Positions 1-16,755 of a stretch of 64,000 nucleotides of DNA are shown here, piece after piece; the stretch's first letter is position 1; the number at the start of each line of letters is the position of its first letter. The notes under the pieces were generated by a model. The model had not been told where the DNA came from. It was given only the letters and a program-made list of their open reading frames with translations, and made no database searches. A program made the translations under genes and the position numbers. The stretch lies in assembly GCA_023388355.1 (NCBI GenBank), contig JAEWGI010000053.1, forward strand, positions 28,080 through 92,079, written 5' to 3'. Source of the DNA: Pseudomonadota bacterium. Its GTDB lineage: Bacteria > Pseudomonadota > Gammaproteobacteria > Xanthomonadales > Xanthomonadaceae.

Positions 1-1
1 C

Positions 2-169
2 GAGCTCGACCGCGGCGACCACCACTACCACATGGTGGACATGAGCAGCGGCCAGATCACCGAGTTCGAGAGCCCCGAGATCGTGGCCCTGATCGACCGC
101 ATCGCCGGCGAGCACGGCTACATCCTCGACGAGCATTCGCTGGTGCTGTACGTGCGCAAGAAGCGCTGA
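2..169 (+). CDS. fur: Ferric uptake regulator Fur, C-terminal part (5' end outside window)
   Basis: Only the last 55 codons are present. They read from position 2 to a TGA at 167-169. The sequence carries the Fur dimerisation and metal-binding tail: HHYHMVD, then EFESPEI, then an HGY...HSLVLYVRKK end, as in xanthomonad Fur. Fur is a cytoplasmic Fe(II)-dependent repressor of iron acquisition genes; the His residues of HHYH belong to its metal site. The DNA-binding winged helix lies outside the window. In this family fur commonly lies next to recN, but here a three-gene kinase operon on the opposite strand separates them. Family assignment is firm; the gene is partial only because of the window edge. 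Confidence 0.88.
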   Translation, partial: ELDRGDHHYHMVDMSSGQITEFESPEIVALIDRIAGEHGYILDEHSLVLYVRKKR

Positions 170-182
170 GGCGGCCGCTGCG

Positions 183-865
183 CTAGGGGAGGCCGGGCGC
201 GTCCGCGGCCGCGCCCGCCGCGGGCAGTTCCAGCACCAGTTCCAGGGTATCGACGCCGGCGACGTGGCCATCGAGGCGGCCGTCGTGCGCGCGGGCGATC
301 GCGCTGGCGATCACCAGTCCGAGCCCGAGCGCGTCGTCCGGGGGATCGGGATGCGGCGAGCTCAGCAGCGCCGCGACCAGGGCGTCGCTCGCGCCGCTGC
401 AGTGCATCCGGCAGTGCATCCGCAGCCGGCCGTCGGCGTGTTCGAGCCGGGCCTGCACCGGCGCGGGCGCGCCGCGCGCCAGCTGCTGGCCGAGCAGGAT
501 CCGGAACAGCTGGCCGATGCGCGGGGGGTCGCCCCGGATCGCGAGGCCGCGCACTTCCGGCGCCAGCGTCATCCGTGGCTGCCGCGCCTGCAGCGGTTCG
601 ACGACTTCCGCCAGCAGGGATTCGACCTCGATCGTGTCGCGGCGGCCGAGCAGGCGCCCGGCCCGGGCCCGGCCGAAATCGTCGAATTCGGCGATCATCC
701 CGCCCAGGCGCTGGATCTGGCGTTCCAGCACCGCCAGCAGCTCCTCGCGCTGGCCGGCGTCGATGCCCGGTTCGCGCAGCAGGTAGACCGCGGTCTGCAT
801 CGGCGCCAGCGGTCCGCGCAGGTCGTGCGCCACCCGATCCATCCAGGCATCGTCCGGCGGCGTGC

Positions 866-869
<4 letters not shown>
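183..869 (-). CDS. Small degenerate histidine kinase-like protein, possible phosphotransfer adaptor
   Basis: A 228-residue cytoplasmic protein with no membrane segment or sensor domain. Residues 10-65 look like a HisKA dimerisation domain with an H-box ([10 protein letters not shown], His15). The rest resembles a HATPase_c fold but is eroded. The N-box Asn residues are replaced ([13 protein letters not shown] at about 121-133), and the Asp-x-Gly G1 box is missing (CSGAS). Only the second Gly box survives (LGLGL, 181-185). ATP binding is therefore doubtful while the phospho-acceptor His remains, so it may act as a His phosphotransferase between response regulators. Its ATG overlaps the stop of the upstream REC-HK-REC gene (ATGA), so the two are co-translated. 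Start chosen at that overlap; the open frame extends further upstream without kinase homology. Confidence 0.7.
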
Positions 870-8064
<7,195 letters not shown>

Positions 8065-8229
8065 CCCGCCTTCCCCCCTGAGACTGGAATGTCGTACAAC
8101 GGGCGACGATACCCGCGCGCCCGGCGCCCGGCGCTCACGCGGTCCTCACGCATCGGGTCGGGGGCGGGGCGGCTGCCCGGCCGCGCGATGCGGCCGGTGC
8201 GCGTCGGCCGCGCGTCTACTGTCGGCCGG
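8065..8229. other. Intergenic region upstream of the kinase operon
   Basis: About 165 bp between the 3' end of recN and the start of the poly-HAMP kinase, both on the minus strand. It must hold any independent promoter for the kinase operon. It is rich in GC palindromes (for example around 8176-8215). I see no clear -35/-10 pair and no T-tracked terminator for recN. Confidence 0.35.
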
Positions 8230-9900
8230 TCAGGCTCCGCTGCCGGCCAGCAGCCGTTTCGCGGCCGCACGCGCTTCCCGTGAGACCTCCACGCCGCCGA
8301 GCATGCGCGCCAGTTCCTCCTGGCGCTGCTTCTGGTCCAGGCGCTCGACCGCGCTGTGGGTCAGGCCGTCGCGGTCGGCCTTGCTGACCCGGTAGTGCGC
8401 GTGGCCCTGGGCTGCGACCTGGGGCAGATGGGTCACGCACAGCACCTGGCGGCTGGCGCCAAGCGCGCGCAGCTTCTGGCCGACGATCTCGGCCACGGCG
8501 CCGCCGATGCCCGAATCGACTTCGTCGAAGACCATGCTCGGCACCGCGTCCGAACCCAGCGCGGCCACCTCGATCGCCAGCGAAATGCGCGACAGCTCGC
8601 CGCCGGAGGCGACCCGGCGCAGCGGCCGCGGTGGCTGCCCGGCATTGGCCGACACCAGGAATTCGACCCGTTCGCCGCCCTGCGGATCCGGGCGGTCGCG
8701 TTCCACCGGCTCCAGCGCGACCTCGAAGCGGCCGCCGCCCATGCCCAGTTCGGCGATCAGCGCGGTGGTGGCGGTGGACAGGCGCGCGGCGGCCTGCGCG
8801 CGGGCCTGGCCCAGGGCGAGGGCAGCGGTGCGCCAGGCCTGCGCTGCGGTGGCGATCTCGCCCTCCAGCGCCTGCAGGCGGGTGCCGGCGTCGCGCAGCG
8901 ATTCGCGCTCGGCCTCGAACGCCTCCCGCCGGGCGCCGAGTTCGGCCGGGGCGACGCGGTGCTTGCGCCCCAGTTCGTGCAGCCGTGCCAGGCTGGCATC
9001 GAGGGATTCGAAGCGCGAGGGATCCAGGTCGAGGTCGTCGCGCACCCGCTGCAGCAGCAGGCCGGCTTCGCCGATCTGGATCGAGGCCGAGTCGAGCATC
9101 GCATCGACCTCGTCCAGGCGCGGCTCGTGCGCGCGCTCGCGCGCCAGCCCGGCGCGCAGCTGCTCCAGGCCGTGCAGCAGGGACGGACCCTCGTCGCCGG
9201 ACAGGCTGGAGAGCGCGGCATCGCAGGCGGCCATCAGCCCGGTGGCGTGCGCCAACCGGCGGTGGTCGGCGGCCAGCGCGTCGATCGCCCCGGGCCGCAG
9301 ATCCTCGCGTTCGAGTTCACCGATCTGGTGGTCCAGCCAGTCGATCCGTTCGGACACGTCGCCGGTGCGTGACAGGGCGCCGTGTTCGCGCAGCAGGACG
9401 CCCCAGCGCGCGGACGCCGCATGCACCGCGTCCAGCTCGGTCCCGTGGCCGCCGAAGGCGTCCAGCAGCGCCAGCTGGCTGGATTTCTCCAGCAGCGCCT
9501 GGTGCTCGTGCTGGCCGTGGATCTCGACCAGCAGCGCGGCCAGCTGCGACAGCTGCGCGAGCGTCGCCGGGCGGCCGTTGATCCAGGCCCGGGAGCCGCC
9601 GTCGGCGCGCAGGGTGCGGCGCAGGGTGCAGGCCTGGCCGTCGTCGAACTCCTGCTCGCGCAGCCAGGCCAGTGCGGCTGGGGCGTCGGCGGGATCGAAT
9701 TCGGCATGCAGCTCGGCACGTGCGGCGCCGTGGCGGACCATGCCCGCGTCCGCACGCAGGCCCGACAGAAAGCCCAGCGCATCGACCAGCAGCGACTTGC
9801 CGGCGCCGGTTTCGCCGGAAATGACGGTCATGCCCGGGCCGAACTCGAGTTCGGAAGCCGAGACGACGGCGAAATCGCGGAGGGTCAGGCGCCTGAGCAT
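8230..9900 (-). CDS. recN: DNA repair protein RecN
   Basis: A 556-residue SMC-like ATPase that acts in recombinational repair of double-strand breaks. The N-terminus has the RecN Walker A (GETGAGKS, about residues 30-37) and IHGQHEHQ near 130-137. A long coiled-coil middle follows, then the ABC signature (ASGGELSR) and Walker B (MVFDEVDSGIGG) with CVTHLPQVAAQ near the C-terminus. Length matches the family (about 555). The ATG at 9898-9900 begins with MLRRLTLRDFAVV, the typical RecN opening. It is transcribed divergently from hrcA across a repeat-rich intergenic region. No LexA box was recognised upstream. Confidence 0.97.
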   Translation of the reverse strand: MLRRLTLRDFAVVSASELEFGPGMTVISGETGAGKSLLVDALGFLSGLRADAGMVRHGAARAELHAEFDPADAPAALAWLREQEFDDGQACTLRRTLRADGGSRAWINGRPATLAQLSQLAALLVEIHGQHEHQALLEKSSQLALLDAFGGHGTELDAVHAASARWGVLLREHGALSRTGDVSERIDWLDHQIGELEREDLRPGAIDALAADHRRLAHATGLMAACDAALSSLSGDEGPSLLHGLEQLRAGLARERAHEPRLDEVDAMLDSASIQIGEAGLLLQRVRDDLDLDPSRFESLDASLARLHELGRKHRVAPAELGARREAFEAERESLRDAGTRLQALEGEIATAAQAWRTAALALGQARAQAAARLSTATTALIAELGMGGGRFEVALEPVERDRPDPQGGERVEFLVSANAGQPPRPLRRVASGGELSRISLAIEVAALGSDAVPSMVFDEVDSGIGGAVAEIVGQKLRALGASRQVLCVTHLPQVAAQGHAHYRVSKADRDGLTHSAVERLDQKQRQEELARMLGGVEVSREARAAAKRLLAGSGA

Positions 9901-9956
9901 GGGCCGCTAGTGTAGTCGCGGCCATCGCAGGAGCCGAGACTCCCTGTATCGGCTTT

Positions 9957-10234
9957 CCGCTCCCTCCCCCGCGAAGCGGGGGAGGGCCGGGGTGGGGGCG
10001 CGCGCGAAGCGCGCGAGCAGTGACGATGCGGCCTGGGCGCCCCCCTCCCGGCCTCCCCCCGCTGCGCGGAGGGAGGAGCAAAGCGGGGCGACGCTGCTGC
10101 TGTTTTGCTCCTTCCCCCGCTTGCGGGGGAAGGCTGGGATGGGGGCGCGCGCGAAGCGCGCGATGGGTGGCGACGCGACCTGAGGCCGCCCCCCTCCCAA
10201 CCTCCCCCCGCTGCGCGGGGGGAGGAGCAGAGCC
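9957..10234. repeat. Duplicated REP-like inverted-repeat module between recN and hrcA
   Basis: Two copies of a two-part module with a period of about 150 bp. Part A (9959-10016 and 10107-10163) has a CCCCCGCGAAGCGGGGG-type palindrome followed by GGTGGGGGCGCGCGCGAAGCGCGCG. Part B (10037-10083 and 10188-10234) is essentially A inverted (CCCCCCTCC...CCCCGCTGCGCGG...GGAGGAGCA). The arrangement A-B-A-B resembles BIME-like clusters of REP palindromes found between genes in this family. It can form very stable hairpins and may terminate or insulate the two divergent transcription units. No transposase is nearby. Confidence 0.75.
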
Positions 10235-10292
10235 AAGGCGGCCGGGGCCGGGCGTTCCGAGCCCGCGCTTGCGGCGCGGGAAGGTTCGGCGA

Positions 10293-10308
10293 TCTAATCG
10301 GGGCGATG
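10293..10308 (+). promoter_or_regulatory. Candidate -10 of hrcA placed for a leaderless transcript
   Basis: TCTAAT at 10293-10298 ends 7 bp before the hrcA ATG at 10306, and no Shine-Dalgarno sequence lies between. A start 6-8 nt after the hexamer would fall on the ATG itself. No -35 consensus is evident, and no CIRCE element (TTAGCACTC-N9-GAGTGCTAA) is seen upstream. Confidence 0.3.
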
Positions 10309-11364
10309 GCCACCAGACAGCCCCATGGCAATCTTGATGCGCGCGCCCGCCAGCTGCTGCGCACGCTGATCGCGCGCCACATCCGCGACGGCGAGCCGGT
10401 GGGCTCGCAGACGCTGGCCCGCCATTCCGGGCTGGACGTGAGCCCGGCCACCATCCGCAACATCCTGTCCGACCTGGAGGAGCAGGGCCTGCTGGCCGCG
10501 CCGCACACCTCCGCCGGGCGGATCCCCACTGCCCAGGGCTACCGCGTGTTCGTGGACTCGCTGCTGCAGGTGCAGCCGCTGCCCAACGCGGACCTGGCCC
10601 GCCTGCGCGGCGAACTCGGCGGCGGCGCCGGCACCCAGGCCCTGCTGGGCAGCGCCTCGGAGCTGGTGTCGGCCATGACCCGCTTCGTCGGCGTGGTGTC
10701 GGTGCCGCGGCGCGAGCAGTTCGCCTTCCGCCACATCGACTTCGTGCCCCTGGACGGGCAGCGGGTGATGGCGATCCTGGTGTTTGCCGACAACGACGTG
10801 CAGAACCGGATCATCCAGACCCGGCGCCCGTTCGAGGCCTCCGAGCTGGAGCGGGTGGCGAACTACCTCAACGCCCACTTCGCCGGCCACCCGGTGTCCG
10901 AGATCCACCGCACCCTGGTGCGCGAACTGCAGGCCGCGCGCGACGAAATGGAGGCGCTGCTGTCGCACACCGTCGAGCTGGCCGAGCAGGCCCTGGCCCC
11001 GGCCGACAGCGACGACATGCTGGTGGCCGGACAGACCCGCCTGATCGGCGTCCAGGACCTGTCCGACCTCGACCGCCTGCGCGAGCTGTTCGAGGCCTTC
11101 TCCCGCAAGCGTGAGATCCTGCAGCTGCTCGAGCGCACCATCCACGCGCCCGGGGTGCGCATCTTCATCGGCGAGGAGACCGGGCTGGCGCCGCTGGAAG
11201 GGGTCTCGCTGGTGACCGCGCCCTACGGGGCGCCGGGCAGGGTGCTGGGGGTGCTGGGGGTGATCGGACCGACCCGCATGGCCTATGACCGCGTGATCCC
11301 GGTGGTGCAGGCCACCGCCGAGCTGCTGGGCGCCGCCTTGAATCCCGAGGCGCCGGCCCCATAG
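10306..11364 (+). CDS. hrcA: Heat-inducible transcription repressor HrcA
   Basis: A 352-residue protein that represses chaperone genes by binding CIRCE operators, with GroEL as its usual co-factor. The N-terminal winged helix is clear (ARQLLRTLIARHIRDGEPVG, then SPATIRNILSDLE and HTSAGRIPT), and the GAF-like body ends with LGVLGVIGPTRMAYDRVIPVV. The start at 10306 (MATRQPHGN) gives the usual length; the frame is open upstream through the REP module, but that part is not HrcA-like. First gene of hrcA-grpE-dnaK-dnaJ. No CIRCE copy is visible in this cluster, so its target (typically groESL) is probably elsewhere and this cluster may depend mainly on sigma-32. Confidence 0.96.
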   Translation: MATRQPHGNLDARARQLLRTLIARHIRDGEPVGSQTLARHSGLDVSPATIRNILSDLEEQGLLAAPHTSAGRIPTAQGYRVFVDSLLQVQPLPNADLARLRGELGGGAGTQALLGSASELVSAMTRFVGVVSVPRREQFAFRHIDFVPLDGQRVMAILVFADNDVQNRIIQTRRPFEASELERVANYLNAHFAGHPVSEIHRTLVRELQAARDEMEALLSHTVELAEQALAPADSDDMLVAGQTRLIGVQDLSDLDRLRELFEAFSRKREILQLLERTIHAPGVRIFIGEETGLAPLEGVSLVTAPYGAPGRVLGVLGVIGPTRMAYDRVIPVVQATAELLGAALNPEAPAP

Positions 11365-11406
11365 CTGGCGGGTCGGCGGCCTGACGACCGCCCTGCAGCC
11401 CAGGAC

Positions 11407-11913
11407 ATGACCAGCCAATCCACGTACGATGCCGCGGCCGCGGCCGAAGAACAGCACAACCCCGAGGACCGCATCCAGATCCTGGAGGCCGAACTCGAAC
11501 AGCTCCGTGCGCAGTCGCTCATCGACCGCGCCGACATGGAGAACCAGCGCAAGCGCCTGGAGCGCGACGTGCGCAACGCCTGCCGTTTCGCCAACAAGCA
11601 GCTGCTTGGCGACCTGCTGCCGGTGTTCGACAGCCTCGACGCGGCGCTGGCCAACGCGCCGGCCGAGGACCCGCTGCGCGACGGCGTGGTCCTGACCCTG
11701 CGCGAACTGTCGCGGGTATGCGAGAACAACGGCCTGGTCGAGGTCGCGCCGGCCGCCGGCGATGCCTTCGATCCGGAGCGGCACAACGCGATGAGCGTGG
11801 TCCAGACCAGCGACGTCGCCCCGGGGGCGGTGTTCCAGCTGTTCCAGAAGGGCTACGTGCTCAACGAGCAGCTGCTGCGCCCGGCCCTGGTCTCCGTCGC
11901 CGGGCAGGACTGA
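11407..11913 (+). CDS. grpE: Nucleotide exchange factor GrpE
   Basis: A 168-residue co-chaperone that releases ADP from DnaK. The long N-terminal helix region (residues 20-70; LEAELEQLRAQ, DMENQRKRLERD) is followed by the beta-domain with the family end signature (FDPERHNAMSVV, then GYVLNEQLLRPALVSV). It lies 42 bp after hrcA and 186 bp before dnaK on the same strand, the standard xanthomonad order. The start ATG has only a weak upstream AGGA (11402-11405). Its product acts in the cytoplasm with DnaK and DnaJ encoded just downstream. Confidence 0.97.
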   Translation: MTSQSTYDAAAAAEEQHNPEDRIQILEAELEQLRAQSLIDRADMENQRKRLERDVRNACRFANKQLLGDLLPVFDSLDAALANAPAEDPLRDGVVLTLRELSRVCENNGLVEVAPAAGDAFDPERHNAMSVVQTSDVAPGAVFQLFQKGYVLNEQLLRPALVSVAGQD

Positions 11914-12016
11914 GCCGCCCGGCTCCTTCCCCTTCCCGGGAGGCCGGGACGCGGGTGGCGTTGCCGCCGCGCCTGCGGCGAATGCCGGCAGCAGCGGCCC
12001 GATCGCCACCCGGACC

Positions 12017-12045
12017 CTTGAAGGGGAGGCCCCGCCCCCCCAGAT
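12017..12045 (+). promoter_or_regulatory. Candidate sigma-32 (RpoH) heat-shock promoter upstream of dnaK
   Basis: CTTGAAG at 12017-12023 matches the sigma-32 -35 element (CTTGAAA). CCCCCAGAT at 12037-12045 resembles the -10 (CCCCATNT), with a 13-bp spacer. It lies in the 186-bp grpE-dnaK gap about 55 bp before the dnaK ATG, so it could drive dnaK-dnaJ separately from hrcA-grpE. Confidence 0.45.
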
Positions 12046-12099
12046 ACGCACCATCGGCGGCCCGCCGCCACCTGACAAAGATTCCAGAGGGAACCCATC

Positions 12100-14016
<1,917 letters not shown>

Positions 14017-14020
14017 GCGG

Positions 14021-14150
14021 GACCGGGGATGGGGAACCGGGAATCGAAAGGGCGCAGCGCGCCGGATCGAACCACCGGTTCCCAGTTCCTGCATCCGCGC
14101 AAGAACCCGCTGTTCCGATTCCCGATTCCCCGTTCCCGATTCCCGGCCTG
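14021..14150. repeat. GGGAATCG-type inverted repeats between dnaK and dnaJ
   Basis: The left arm (14021-14050, GGGGATGGGGAACCGGGAAT) and right arm (14111-14145, CCGATTCCCGATTCCCCGTT and on) are built from the same GGGAATC/GATTCCC words in opposite orientation. They flank about 60 bp. Such arrays are dispersed between xanthomonad genes. As RNA the arms could pair and reduce dnaJ output relative to dnaK; no Shine-Dalgarno sequence is seen directly before the dnaJ ATG. Confidence 0.55.
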
Positions 14151-15299
14151 ATGAAACGCGACTATTACGAAGTCCTGGGCGTTGCCCGCAGCGCCAGCGA
14201 AGAAGACCTGAAGAAGGCCTATCGCCGCTGCGCGATGAAGCACCACCCGGACCGCAATCCGGGCGACAAGGCCGCCGAGGCCGCGTTCAAGGAGTGCAAG
14301 GAGGCCTACGAGGTGCTGTCGGACGGCGGCAAGCGCCGCATGTACGACCAGCACGGGCACGCCGCGTTCGAGCACGGCATGGGCGGCGGCAACGCCGGGC
14401 CGGGGTTCGGTGGCGCCGACATGGGCGACATCTTCGGCGACATCTTCGGCAACATCTTCGGCGGCGGCGGCGGCGGCGGCGGCGCGGCCGGCCGCGGCCC
14501 GCGTCGCGGCGCGGACGTGGGCTATGTGATGGAGCTCGACCTCGAGGAGGCCGTGTCCGGGCTCGAGAAGCGGATCGAGATTCCCACCCTGGCCGAGTGC
14601 GCCGGCTGCGACGGCTCCGGCTCGGAGGACCGCAAGCTCGAGACCTGCGCGACCTGCCACGGTCGCGGCCAGGTCCGCTTCCAGCGCGGCATCTTCTCGA
14701 TGCAGCAGCCGTGCCCGCACTGCCACGGCCGCGGCCAGACCATCGCCAATCCCTGCAAGAGCTGCCACGGCAACGGCCGGATCGAGGAGCAGAAGGTGCT
14801 CTCGGTCAAGGTGCCCGCCGGGGTGGACAGCGGCGACCGCATCCGCCTGTCGGGCGAGGGCGAGGCCGGGCCCGCTGGCGCGCCCGCGGGCGACCTGTAC
14901 GTCGAGGTGCGGGTCCGACCGCACCCGATCTTCGAGCGCGACGGTGACGATCTCCACTGCGACGTGCCGATCCGGATTTCCCAGGCCGCGCTGGGCGACA
15001 GCGTGCGCGTGCCCACCCTGGGCGGCGAGGCCGAGATCCGGGTGCCGGCCGAGACCCAGAGCGGCAGGGTGTTCCGCCTGCGCGACAAGGGCGTCAAGTC
15101 CGTCCGCAGCCGTTCGCCCGGCGACCTGTACTGCAAGGTGGTGGTGGAAACGCCGGTCAACCTCACCAGCGAGCAGCGCGAACTGCTGGAGCAGTTCGAG
15201 GCCACCTTCGTCGGCGAGGGCGCGCGCAGGCATTCGCCCAGGTCGAGCACCTTCGTCGACGGGGTACGCGGTTTCTGGGAACGCATGATGACCTCCTGA
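14151..15299 (+). CDS. dnaJ: Chaperone protein DnaJ
   Basis: A 382-residue type I Hsp40. The J-domain has HPD at 32-34. A Gly/Phe linker (about 75-112) includes a run of eight glycines encoded by a GGC repeat. Four CxxC zinc motifs follow (C150/C153, C166/C169, C188/C191, C202/C205), then the C-terminal substrate-binding domains ([22 protein letters not shown]). It stimulates DnaK ATPase activity and delivers substrates. It follows dnaK by 134 bp containing inverted repeats. Start at 14151 opens with [10 protein letters not shown], the standard J-domain beginning, although the ribosome-binding site is poor. Confidence 0.98.
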   Translation: MKRDYYEVLGVARSASEEDLKKAYRRCAMKHHPDRNPGDKAAEAAFKECKEAYEVLSDGGKRRMYDQHGHAAFEHGMGGGNAGPGFGGADMGDIFGDIFGNIFGGGGGGGGAAGRGPRRGADVGYVMELDLEEAVSGLEKRIEIPTLAECAGCDGSGSEDRKLETCATCHGRGQVRFQRGIFSMQQPCPHCHGRGQTIANPCKSCHGNGRIEEQKVLSVKVPAGVDSGDRIRLSGEGEAGPAGAPAGDLYVEVRVRPHPIFERDGDDLHCDVPIRISQAALGDSVRVPTLGGEAEIRVPAETQSGRVFRLRDKGVKSVRSRSPGDLYCKVVVETPVNLTSEQRELLEQFEATFVGEGARRHSPRSSTFVDGVRGFWERMMTS

Positions 15300-15369
15300 G
15301 CCGGCGCGCACGGGCGGCGGCATGCGCCCGGGCTTGCCGGCGACCGGGCTGCGCGGATAGCCTGCCGCC

Positions 15370-16092
15370 ATGTCCACACCCGTCCGACTGCTGATCCACG
15401 GTGCCTCCGGCCGCATGGGGCGCGCGCTGCTGCGCCTGGCCGCCACGCGCGAAGACGTCTCGGTCGTGGCCGCGGTGCAGCGCAGCGTGCAGCAGCGGGT
15501 GGTGGACGGGATCCCCTGTTTCGCGGCCTCCGAGCTGGCGGGCGCGCCGGCGTTCGATACCGCGATCGACTTCAGCCTGCCCGAGGGCTTCGACCCGGTG
15601 CTGGCGCTGTGCCAGGCGCGCGGGGCGGCCTTCGTTTCCGGGACCACCGGCCTGTCCGAAACCCAGCGCGCGGCGCTGGACGCGGCGGCCGCACGCATCC
15701 CGGTGCTGTGGCAGGCGAACTTCAGCGTGGGCGTGGCGGTGCTGGACGAACTGGTCGAGCGTGCGGCGAACGCGCTGCCGGGCTGGGATTGCGACATCGT
15801 CGAATCCCACCACGTGCACAAGCGCGACGCGCCCTCGGGCACGGCGCTGGCACTGGGCGAGTCGGCCGGGCGGGGCGGGGCGATCCCGCGCTATGCCAGC
15901 CTGCGCGCGGGCGACATCGTGGGCGAGCACCTGGTCCAGTTCACCACCGCCGGGGAGCGGATCGAACTGGTCCACCGCGCCGGCGACCGCGACATCTTCG
16001 CCAGCGGTGCCCTGGTGGCGGCGCTGCGCCTGGCCGGCCGGCCGGCGGGACGCTACGGCCTGCGCCAGCTGCTGTTCGACGCCGGCGGCTAG
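15370..16092 (+). CDS. dapB: 4-hydroxy-tetrahydrodipicolinate reductase DapB
   Basis: A 240-residue NAD(P)H-dependent reductase of the lysine/diaminopimelate pathway. The N-terminal nucleotide-binding loop is GASGRMG (11-17). The catalytic region is ESHHVHKRDAPSGTA, containing the conserved His pair, Lys and the substrate-binding SGT. The usual C-terminal GLRQLLFD motif is present. At 240 residues it is at the short end for the family. TAGCCT (15358-15363) ends 6 bp before the ATG with no Shine-Dalgarno sequence, so a leaderless transcript is possible. The stop codon overlaps the tail of the convergent gene at 16089. Confidence 0.96.
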   Translation: MSTPVRLLIHGASGRMGRALLRLAATREDVSVVAAVQRSVQQRVVDGIPCFAASELAGAPAFDTAIDFSLPEGFDPVLALCQARGAAFVSGTTGLSETQRAALDAAAARIPVLWQANFSVGVAVLDELVERAANALPGWDCDIVESHHVHKRDAPSGTALALGESAGRGGAIPRYASLRAGDIVGEHLVQFTTAGERIELVHRAGDRDIFASGALVAALRLAGRPAGRYGLRQLLFDAGG

Positions 16093-16568
16093 CCTTCCCC
16101 GCCCAGCAGCTTGTCGAAGTGCGGGATCGCCGCCCTGCCGCGGAGATCGCCGACCATGCGCCGGCCGCTGTCGATCAGGTCTTCCAGCACCTCGCGGCTC
16201 TCGGCGTCCGCCAGCCGGATGGCGAGGTATTTGCCGACCGGCCCGAGCATCTCGTTGATGGCGTGCGCGCCGCGCCGGCGGCGCTCCTCCAGATCGACGG
16301 GGGCTGCCGCCGCCGGGACGGACGCTGCCGTCGGCTCGGCCGCGGTCGGACCGGCCCCGCTGGCCGCCGACACCAGGCCCTGGGCGAGCAGTCCCTCGAG
16401 CAGGGCCGGGGCGTCGGGAAACCCGGACACAGCGCACAGCTCCGAGGCAGGGCGATGGCCGTCGACCAGGATCAGCAGCCGCCGCTGGCGGATGTCGAGG
16501 CCGGCCTTGCGCTCCCCGATTTCCTGCTGGCCGGCCGGTGTTTTCGCATAGACGGTCTTGTCGTTCAT
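16089..16568 (-). CDS. Conserved hypothetical protein (159 aa)
   Basis: The N-terminal half has a pattern seen in many uncharacterised beta/gammaproteobacterial proteins: TPAGQQEIGERKAGLDI, then RRLLILVDG and LLAQGLV, likely a small winged-helix-like fold. Residues about 75-95 are Ala/Pro-rich. The C-terminal part (INEMLGPVGKYLAIRLADA, then LEDLIDSGRRMVGDLRG) is predicted helical. No signal peptide or membrane segment. Start taken at ATG 16566-16568; a GTG five codons upstream (16583) is an alternative because GGGGAGG lies only 2 bp before the ATG. It ends tail-to-tail with dapB and is divergent from carA. Function unknown. Confidence 0.72.
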   Translation of the reverse strand: MNDKTVYAKTPAGQQEIGERKAGLDIRQRRLLILVDGHRPASELCAVSGFPDAPALLEGLLAQGLVSAASGAGPTAAEPTAASVPAAAAPVDLEERRRRGAHAINEMLGPVGKYLAIRLADAESREVLEDLIDSGRRMVGDLRGRAAIPHFDKLLGGEG

Positions 16569-16667
16569 GGCCTCCCCGGACACACGGTACCGTTCGCAAC
16601 AAACTTACACGGGCCACCCGGGCGTTGTACAGCGGGTTTCGGGTTTTCCTTTTCCAGGCCGCCCCGG

Positions 16668-16673
16668 TATCAT
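16668..16673 (+). promoter_or_regulatory. Candidate -10 hexamer of carAB
   Basis: TATCAT in the 187-bp gap before carA. A start near 16680 would give a leader of about 76 nt that contains the hairpin and T-tract at 16699-16732. No good -35 is visible. Confidence 0.3.
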
Positions 16674-16698
16674 TCCCGCTCGCCTGATCCCCCCACTT

Positions 16699-16732
16699 CC
16701 GGACCGGTTTCCCCCGGCTCCGGCGGTTTTTT
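16699..16732 (+). terminator. Terminator-like hairpin with T6 tract in the carA leader (candidate attenuator)
   Basis: CCGGA-CCGG pairs with CCGG-(C)-TCCGG around a TTTCCC loop (16699-16723), followed by CGG and TTTTTT (16727-16732), 23 bp before the carA GTG. The nearest gene on the other side (16089-16568) reads away from it, so the hairpin cannot terminate an upstream plus-strand gene other than rare read-through from dapB. It is best read as part of the carAB leader. Confidence 0.55.
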
Positions 16733-16755
16733 GCAACCTCACGTAGGCGAAGCCT

